A stretch of DNA of 64,000 bases, from positions 729,001-793,000 of the forward strand of contig WPIO01000001.1 in assembly GCA_009760855.2 (NCBI GenBank). Direction: 5' to 3'. Made by a program: the position numbers and the translations under genes. The DNA comes from Cristatella mucedo (taxonomy: Eukaryota; Bryozoa; Phylactolaemata; Cristatellidae). Below, in pieces: positions 57,595 through 64,000 of this stretch. How positions within the stretch are numbered: position 1 is the stretch's first letter; each line of letters begins with the position of its first letter. The notes beneath the pieces were generated by a model that did no database searches, had not been told where the DNA came from, and worked only from the letters and a program-made list of their open reading frames with translations.

Positions 57595-59460
57595 GTTGGA
57601 ATTGATGATGTCCAAGCCGGAACAACAGCTTTGTTTCTGATGCACAATCCCCCCTCTGATCTGTCATTGTTAGTCGATTTCTGCAACACAACACCAGCTG
57701 ACTTTCTTGACGGACTTGCCCCTCTCCCTAAGCACTCTGCGTGCCCTCTCCCGGAGAGCCTATTTTTTATTCAGGGCATTAAACTGGATAGTTCTACTAA
57801 GTGAAAGCGTGAACAACCATAGAACTGATACAAAATGACTGTCCTGGATAGGCATACAAAGACGACCGCAAATCGTATCAATTTATCCTAGCAAAGGCTC
57901 AGTCTAGCTTGTATAAAAATATTTTGATTTACGTTTGCATTATCAAAAAATGCTAATTTCTACATTCGACATTCTTCTGGTTAGCTCTGAGCCTAGCGAT
58001 CGTGCTGATGCTCTAGCCTTTTGCGTCTCTACCTTCTTTTACAACCAGAAGGAAAAAGATTCGAGAGTCCATTTATAGGGTTGCAGTATCCTCCTGGCAT
58101 TGCCTTCTTCATATTCACACAGCATTACAATGTCTTCATTAAATGAGGCCACTAATGACATAGTGCTGACGCTTACATCTCACTTGAAAAAGACAACTGG
58201 ATCCTTAGACCCTTTTACGATTGTCCTGCTTCTACGATGCATACTCTGCCGATTCCATGCATAACTAGCATTATAAATATGTAATAAGCCTCGGATCAAG
58301 TCCCGGCAACTTCAAAAAGGCTGTTAATTAGGCCACTGCTCAAGAAAGGAATGCTAGACAATGAAAATGTAAGCAAAGTCTGCCCAACCTCTCTTCTACC
58401 GTTCCCATCATAGAGAGTGGAACTAGTCGTGGCGAACTAGCTGAACTCCTATATTAAAAATTCAGACCTTGCTGGCGATTTTAAGGCTGGTTTTATAGCT
58501 AGCTAATCAATATTGAATCAGCCCTACTTCAGGCATATGACGATCTGCTTAGCAGCACAAACTTGGTAAAGCATCTTTGCTCGGTCAGCTTGGTTAGCCC
58601 GATTTTTCGACTTAATTCCATGCTATCAATCACAGAGTTCTTTCTTAGCGCTTCTACTTTTGCCTGGAAATGACTGTCACGGCACTCCACTGGTTAAGGT
58701 CATATCTCCTTGGGAGACTCTTGAGTATTGATGTGAATGGATGCCAATTATCCGAGGAAGTCAAAGAAGTAAGAGGTGTTTCTGGGTACAGTGCAGTTTG
58801 ATAATTCTCTAACGCTTATAATCTTACTCTTGCCGAAAGTCTTGCTAGGAAAATCTAACCATTCATTTACAAGCAGGTTTATCTCAATTGTAATTTTTCG
58901 TAAACCTCCAAGCCCCCAAGCGATTCGTGGCAACTTCCTTGCTGCCCAAATCGATCACATCAGCACACAGATAGTAGCAAATTTTCTTAAACTAAATGAG
59001 AGTTATGCTAACTTTTTTGAACATGTAAACGCTCAAAATGAGCTGTGCCGTCATATTTCCTCCTGAACTAGCATACAATCTAGGTGTCAATTTCAGAAGT
59101 AACCGTACGTTAGGCGATCAAGTCGACTCCAGAGTCAAGTGAGGCAACTTAAGCTAGATATCGTGGCAAAAAGAATTCAGGCTAGCTTAGACCGGAAGAC
59201 CCCATCTAAGCAGGTCCAAAAATTTGAGAAATACAGTCTCGACTTGAGTAACTTATTTCTTGCTGGTCTACCGGTCTGCGTAATCGAGTACATAAGCATG
59301 GGTGAAACTCTGAAGGATCACTGATTTGTCGTAAGCGTCTCAGTTGCCACATCACACCTCTTCTCGCCAGCCTGCAGTGGCTCCCAGTCAAGCAATGCAT
59401 CAACTTTTAAGTCATGGCACTCAATTTCAGGTCTCTTTATTCTTTGGCTAAAGCCTACCT

Positions 59461-59935
59461 GTGACATTTACTGCCCGCCACGGCTTGGCTCCTTCATACC
59501 TAGCTGAACTGCTGCATCAGTTTCAGCCTGTTCGCGCCCTCAGGTCCTGTGTGGACAATCAATTAGCTGTCCCATTCCTCCGCTTAAAAACAGTTGGCGA
59601 CAGAAGCTTTAGCTCTGCAGATCCTAGACTGTGGAACTCGCTTCCACAATTCTTACCCAACGACATCTACTCTCCAACTGCCGTCTATGGCACAACTTTT
59701 TCAGCGGTCCTGAACTGCTACTTCTATGCAACTCACTACCTCAACTGCTCTCCTAACTCTGCTATGCTTCCCACTTTCTCTTTGTTGCGGGAGACGAAGT
59801 CTGTTGGCTACCTATTGCGTACCGAAAGCTGCTTAGGCTGTGAGTGCGCTATACACAACTCTCATGCTTAACACCCACATGGTCTTTATGACTTTGTGGA
59901 GTTACTGACGGAGATACATCTGCATCTACATCCCC
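59461..59935 (+). mobile_element. LINE-B inserted into LINE-A
   Basis: 136 codons are open from 59461: MTFTARHGLAPSYLAELLHQ, AVPFLRLKTVGDRSFSSA, LWNSLPQF, LLRETKSVGYLLRTES, GCECAIHNSHA and a stop. The 3' UTR CTTTGTGGAGTTACTGACGG and a CAT-rich tail follow. It is the only fully open LINE-B C-terminus, so it is probably recent relative to its LINE-A host. Confidence 0.9.
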
Positions 59936-60149
59936 CAGGATAGACGACGTACGACCCACTTTTCGCAACCTAATTGTTTACCTATACCTCGTAAAAACGT
60001 CCAATCAGTTGATGAATATGTAGTTAGTTCATATGTTCTCAAAGCCTGGAACACACTCCCGACTTCTGTAATTATTTCCCCGGATATGATCACATAAAAA
60101 GAAATTGAAAATGTGCAAATTTATCAAATCGCAAATCAAATTGCATGCT

Positions 60150-60322
60150 GACCCAGTGCATGTAACCCCTAACCATGTTATTCATTTTGTTTGTTTTTCA
60201 AGCATGATTTTACTTACTATTCTATTGCGTATCACTTTGCAGCAAATGTAAAGCGCCTAGAAAGAGATTAAGTTCTCTGAGGGCGCTTTATCAAGTGCAA
60301 TATTATTATTATTATTATTATT
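60150..60322 (+). mobile_element. LINE-A tail nested in LINE-A
   Basis: Starts at TTGCATGCTGACCCAGTGCA and carries the GCAAATGTAAAGCGCC hairpin with both arms intact (AAAGCGCC, GGCGCTTT) and a clean (ATT)n tail. The host 3' UTR continues on the right side. Confidence 0.8.
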
Positions 60323-60604
60323 AAATCCTATAGTGGGTCCATATGACTCGTCTAGTATGAGCTTATGCAAGCTAAAACTGTGCAAGTTGCCACTAACCTT
60401 ATGTTCATGCAGACCGCAAGTATATCGCTCATAACCATTAATTTTTCTTAATCGTTCCGTCCGTTGGATATCACGTTAAAAGCAGAAGGTAACTTCATAA
60501 GATTATGTTTAAAAATCAGATTAATCGCGTATGACTTTCAATGAAAAAAAATCTTAGGTAATTATAGGAAAACACAATAACGACTTGAGCTAGGCTCATT
60601 GAGC

Positions 60605-61685
60605 TGTTATCTTGATGTGCTGCGACGGCATAAATAACCCATTCTTTGGCAGACTCTTGAGTATTGATGCGCATGGACATAGATCATTAGTGGCACCATT
60701 TAAATATGGGCAACTTGTAGGCACAGTCCCTTGCATCGTTGACACTTTACTTTTTACCGAAGTAATTGCAAGTCACAATCTAGGATTTCACCTCTCCGAT
60801 GCTCGGTAGTACATTTGCATCGATTTGTCCCAGCCTATATGCACGTTAAATTCTCTAAAATCTTTGCCGTAAGTCTGAATGACATCCGCACATGATCGGC
60901 AGCAAAGATTCCTAAATAGCACGATGATGAAATCATTTTAATAGTTTTGGGCCACCAAAGGGTGATTCAGAAATTGGAAAGGTCAACTCTTCGCAGTCAG
61001 GCCTCCAATCATTTCTCTAATTGAATATACACGACATCTACACGTTTTGTTTGAAAGTTTTCCCCCATTAGATGACCACACCGATTCCTATTTCTGCATA
61101 CTTTCAGATATAAAACGTGGCTAAAATACAGGTAAGTTAAGACAGGGATACCACATCTAAATTGATCCCAGCATTTGTGTAATCCCGCCCTGGCTTCAGT
61201 AAGCTCACTCACAGCTGTTCTCTCGGCTTGTCCAATCAGGTGCCTACTGCTGGTGCATAACTCGGCAGCTGAGCTTGTCTGTCGTGAGTGTCGCAATTGC
61301 ACTTCTCACCACTTTCTGCCGACCTGCACTGTCTCTTAGGCAGGCATGGCATTGAATTCAAGCTTCTGTAACTCACGTAATGCTCCCATCATTCTTTTAC
61401 TCTAGCCTACTATCCAGTCGACTCCCCCAACTGTTGGTCATGTATTTAGTGAGTCTGTGTGTTTCGTTCTCGTGTGCTTAGGCGTGCTGACACCGCATGC
61501 TGCAAAGAACCCCATTTGCATGCCAACCCTGGGCCCCTCACCTTTAACCAAGTTATGCACGTTGTCATTGAGCGTCTATAGCCAGATATGCGATTTTGCT
61601 TCCGATGCATACAATATAAACTTCCAATTTAGAGATCAAATTATTTGAGGGCGCTACAAAAATAATTATTATTAGTTATATTAAT
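60605..61685 (+). mobile_element. LINE-A, RT to 3' end, decayed
   Basis: Pieces FGRLLSIDAHGHRS, then EVIASHNLGFHLSDAR (YADD box degraded), the LLLVHNSAAELVCRECRNC-type block near 61245 and a shortened C-terminus, then the 3' UTR and ATT tail near 61660-61680. The left hairpin arm is lost (GAGATCAAATTATTTGAGGG). Confidence 0.8.
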
Positions 61686-63084
61686 TAAGACAGATATTCA
61701 TAGGAACATGCCTGAGCTACTGCTGCCAGCCAAAAAACTAACAGGTCTTAATCAGCCACCGGATGTAAATTGTTTTTCAATAATGATAGGAAAAGGACCT
61801 GAATTATTCTAAAGTGCATCCACAGCATGTTTTTTTGCAACGTATAAGTGCTTCAAATGTATACCGTTTCTTCTCAATTCAATGGCAAGTGTGTCATTTG
61901 ATCTTGCTGCTAGCAAACTCAAGTACTTTTGCAAGAAACAAGCTAGGTTCTAAAAGCCCAATAATAACGTAACAGTATTTGTATAATTCCTCAACCTAAT
62001 TTAATAGCATCTTAAGGCATACCTATTTCACCTTAATTGAAGGGATGCCTGATGATCAGTGAAAGTCACATACCGGAAGTCAGTTTATATTTGCTTATAT
62101 CAGTTTATATGTTATATCGGATGAAATCTCATTTCAGTGGTTTATGAAAAGGCAAAAGTATAAAACATAGATAAGTTCTTAAATTATGTTGGAACTCCAG
62201 AGCATTCAAGTTTCCTATGTCTTCATTCTCGAGTGAATAAGGGAGTTTGGTTGTTTTAAAAATGAAGGCTCTGTCTCTGTGTGATTTTTGGATTGTTATT
62301 GGTCATGATGGCTGAATAGAGTACGAACTTTAGCTGTAATACAGTAGCCGGAAAAGAGTATTTCTTATAGTAATTATGGCAATGCGAGAGAACACAAGGA
62401 CTCCCAATTGTGTGGCAAACCAGCTAAGTCAATATACTGCTCAATAACAAAGGTGTCGTGTGTTTGACTTATGGGTTGTAGAGAACAAACAAGGATAGAT
62501 GAACTCTTTCCAACGAGCTGCATGCGCGTAAATGAATAAGCCAGATGACCTGGCAGTCGTTAGCTACAGAATTCGAAGCCGGATATTTTAAATTAAGCAG
62601 CCATCTTAGAATGATAAGCCACGTATAGCCACAAGATAGTTTTTAAAATGTCACGTTGCTTAAACTGCTCCTACTCAGCAGTGGGGCATATGCAGTCGTC
62701 TCGTAAAGAGCTCAATTCGAAAGAAAAACCGATTCCTTGCTTGTACTACAAAGAATATATATACGAACTCATTGGAAATGTAAGTTTTCCAATTTTTTAA
62801 TTACCATTGTATTTTTTTTAACTAGGAGCTAGGCAATACAGGTGTTCAAATCGATACAACGTGGTGCTAAGCAAACTCAATATCTAACCGCAATTGTAAT
62901 GGTATGGTCAAGAGAGAATCTTTGCATCCATGCGTTTTTTTATCCGATTCCAAAGTGTGGCACATTATATTATATGTTTCGGCTAGTACTAAATCTAAGT
63001 TTAAATGTAGAGCAGTTGTTCCTCAATAGACCACCAATACATTTATAATATTTGAATAGAGTTGTTTTGAAAGCTATTCTGTTG
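61686..63084. other. No recognisable feature
   Basis: AT-rich, with no gene or window repeat recognised. Confidence 0.5.
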
Positions 63085-64000
63085 CTTTTGGGTCTCCTTC
63101 TACCATTCCTATCAAAGACACTGGAACGGATCGTGGCGGCCCGGCAGAACTCAAAGATCGAAACCTCACACCCTGCTAATAAGTTCAAGTCTGGCTTTAG
63201 AGCTAATCACTCCACAGACTCAGCATATCTAAGGGTATACAATGACCTACTTAGGAATGCAGACATGAGTAGACTGTCTCTGCTTCTTTTGCTCGATCTT
63301 TCGGCAGCTTTTGATACCACCGATCACAAAGTTCTGTTAGAATGCCTCTCATCTCGCCTGGGCATCACTGGCACTGCTCTGCACTGGTTCAGGTCCAATC
63401 TCAGTGGCAGACTCCAGAGTATTGACGTGAATCGACAAAGATCATCTGAGGTATCTCTGAAATATTAGGTACCTCAAGGCTCCGTGCTAGGTCTGGTTTT
63501 TTCACAGTTTATACTCTCCCTCTTGCTGATGTGATTGCCATGCACAATCTAGGCTTTCACTTCAATGCTGATTACACTCAGCAGTACCTTTGCTTTGTTC
63601 CCTCCCAGCCTTCGACCACCTTAACTTCTCTCAACTCACTTGCTGCATATATTGAAGACATTCACACATGGACGGTAGCAAATTTTCTAAACCTAAACTT
63701 TGATAAAAATAAGTTACCAGTTATGGGCAAACCCAGTGTGACCACCCGCTTTTCGGAATCCAACGGTCTACAAATACCTCGTACAAACCTCAAATCCTTT
63801 GGAGACCCGCATTTAGTTCGTACGCTCCCAAACCCTGGAACTCCATCCCAACATGAGTCGGAACATCTCTTGACCTGACCACATTTAAAAAGAACTTGAA
63901 AACACACCTTATTAGGACAGCATTTAGTGGGTCACGGTGATTTGTCCTGCATGTGCTTATGCGTGCAGAAAATGTGCATGTTGCCCTAACCACATTTGCA
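63085..64000 (+). mobile_element. LINE-A with internal deletion, runs off window
   Basis: The RT is well preserved for this family: LLPFLSKTLERIVAA, FRANHSTDSAYLRVYNDLL, LLDLSAAFDTTDH with box A Asp intact (open 63052-63468), GITGTALHWFRSNLSGRL, VPQGSVLG and NFLNLNFDKN. At MGKPSVT (about 63740) it jumps directly to TRFSESNGLQIPRTNLKS of the C-terminal block. The thumb and the LHWLPVK region, several hundred bp, are deleted. The 3' UTR continues past the window end. The YADD box reads NADY. Confidence 0.88.

Larger units (their letters stand above)
57595..60480 (+). mobile_element. LINE-A, linker and RT to 3' UTR, twice interrupted
   Basis: Runs from the endonuclease-RT linker (PADFLDGLAPLPKHSAC near 57690) through RT blocks, strongly decayed (LLKKGMLDNENV near 58340, SALLQAYDDLLSST near 58520, HWL-type blocks near 58690), to the LHWLPVK and FRSLYSLAKAYL block at 59400-59460. 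There LINE-B interrupts it. It resumes at about 59936 and is interrupted again by a LINE-A tail at 60150-60322, with its own last part (AGTGGGTCC..) at 60325-60480. Confidence 0.75.

Overview
This window reads as animal nuclear DNA, probably from an invertebrate with a large, repeat-rich genome. Three things support that: a spliced gene whose introns have consensus borders, abundant CR1/L2-like LINE fragments, and a nuclear insert of mitochondrial cytochrome b in which TGA must mean Trp. I cannot name the species. Nothing prokaryotic is present (no operons, CRISPR arrays or insertion sequences). All repeat boundaries were read by eye and are approximate.

The only convincing host gene is the 3' end of a discoidin (F5/8 type C) gene on the minus strand at 29122-29930: three exons, phase-compatible introns, a stop codon and a poly(A) signal. 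A second copy of its middle exon lies at 23172-23582. It is split by a solo LTR with a 4-bp target duplication; without LTR and duplication it is exactly 120 bp, the same as the intact exon. Other gene relics are a hunchback-like zinc-finger exon with two stops (7677-8191) and the cytochrome b insert (33755-34845) with a likely reverse-strand mitochondrial tRNA-Thr beside it.

Most of the rest is transposon debris. LINE-A (CR1/L2-like, (ATT)n tail) has about twenty pieces, densest at 49.6-64 kb, several nested in each other; the longest (52445-55725) keeps endonuclease and reverse-transcriptase domains, but none has an intact reading frame. LINE-B ((ACATT)n tail) has four 3' copies plus a 50-bp scrap, one lying inside a LINE-A. 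LINE-C (39460-41530) is R2/NeSL-like with a C-terminal CCHC motif. LINE-F (45385-46080) is a further reverse-transcriptase relic. Six copies of a tRNA-derived SINE are present, plus one sequence with a tRNA-like head and a LINE-A tail. There are LTR elements at 23-28 kb and a short LTR-flanked unit without reverse transcriptase at 46148-47962.

Larger-scale structure: a diverged ~2-kb direct repeat (38-2256 and 15823-17889, each with a SINE at the same place); an array of GGATTG boxes about 180 bp apart (13960-15810); and a segmental duplication at 26-28.6 kb, one copy of which carries a LINE-A tail that is missing from the other. The 3' hairpin of LINE-A shows at least one compensatory base-pair change.
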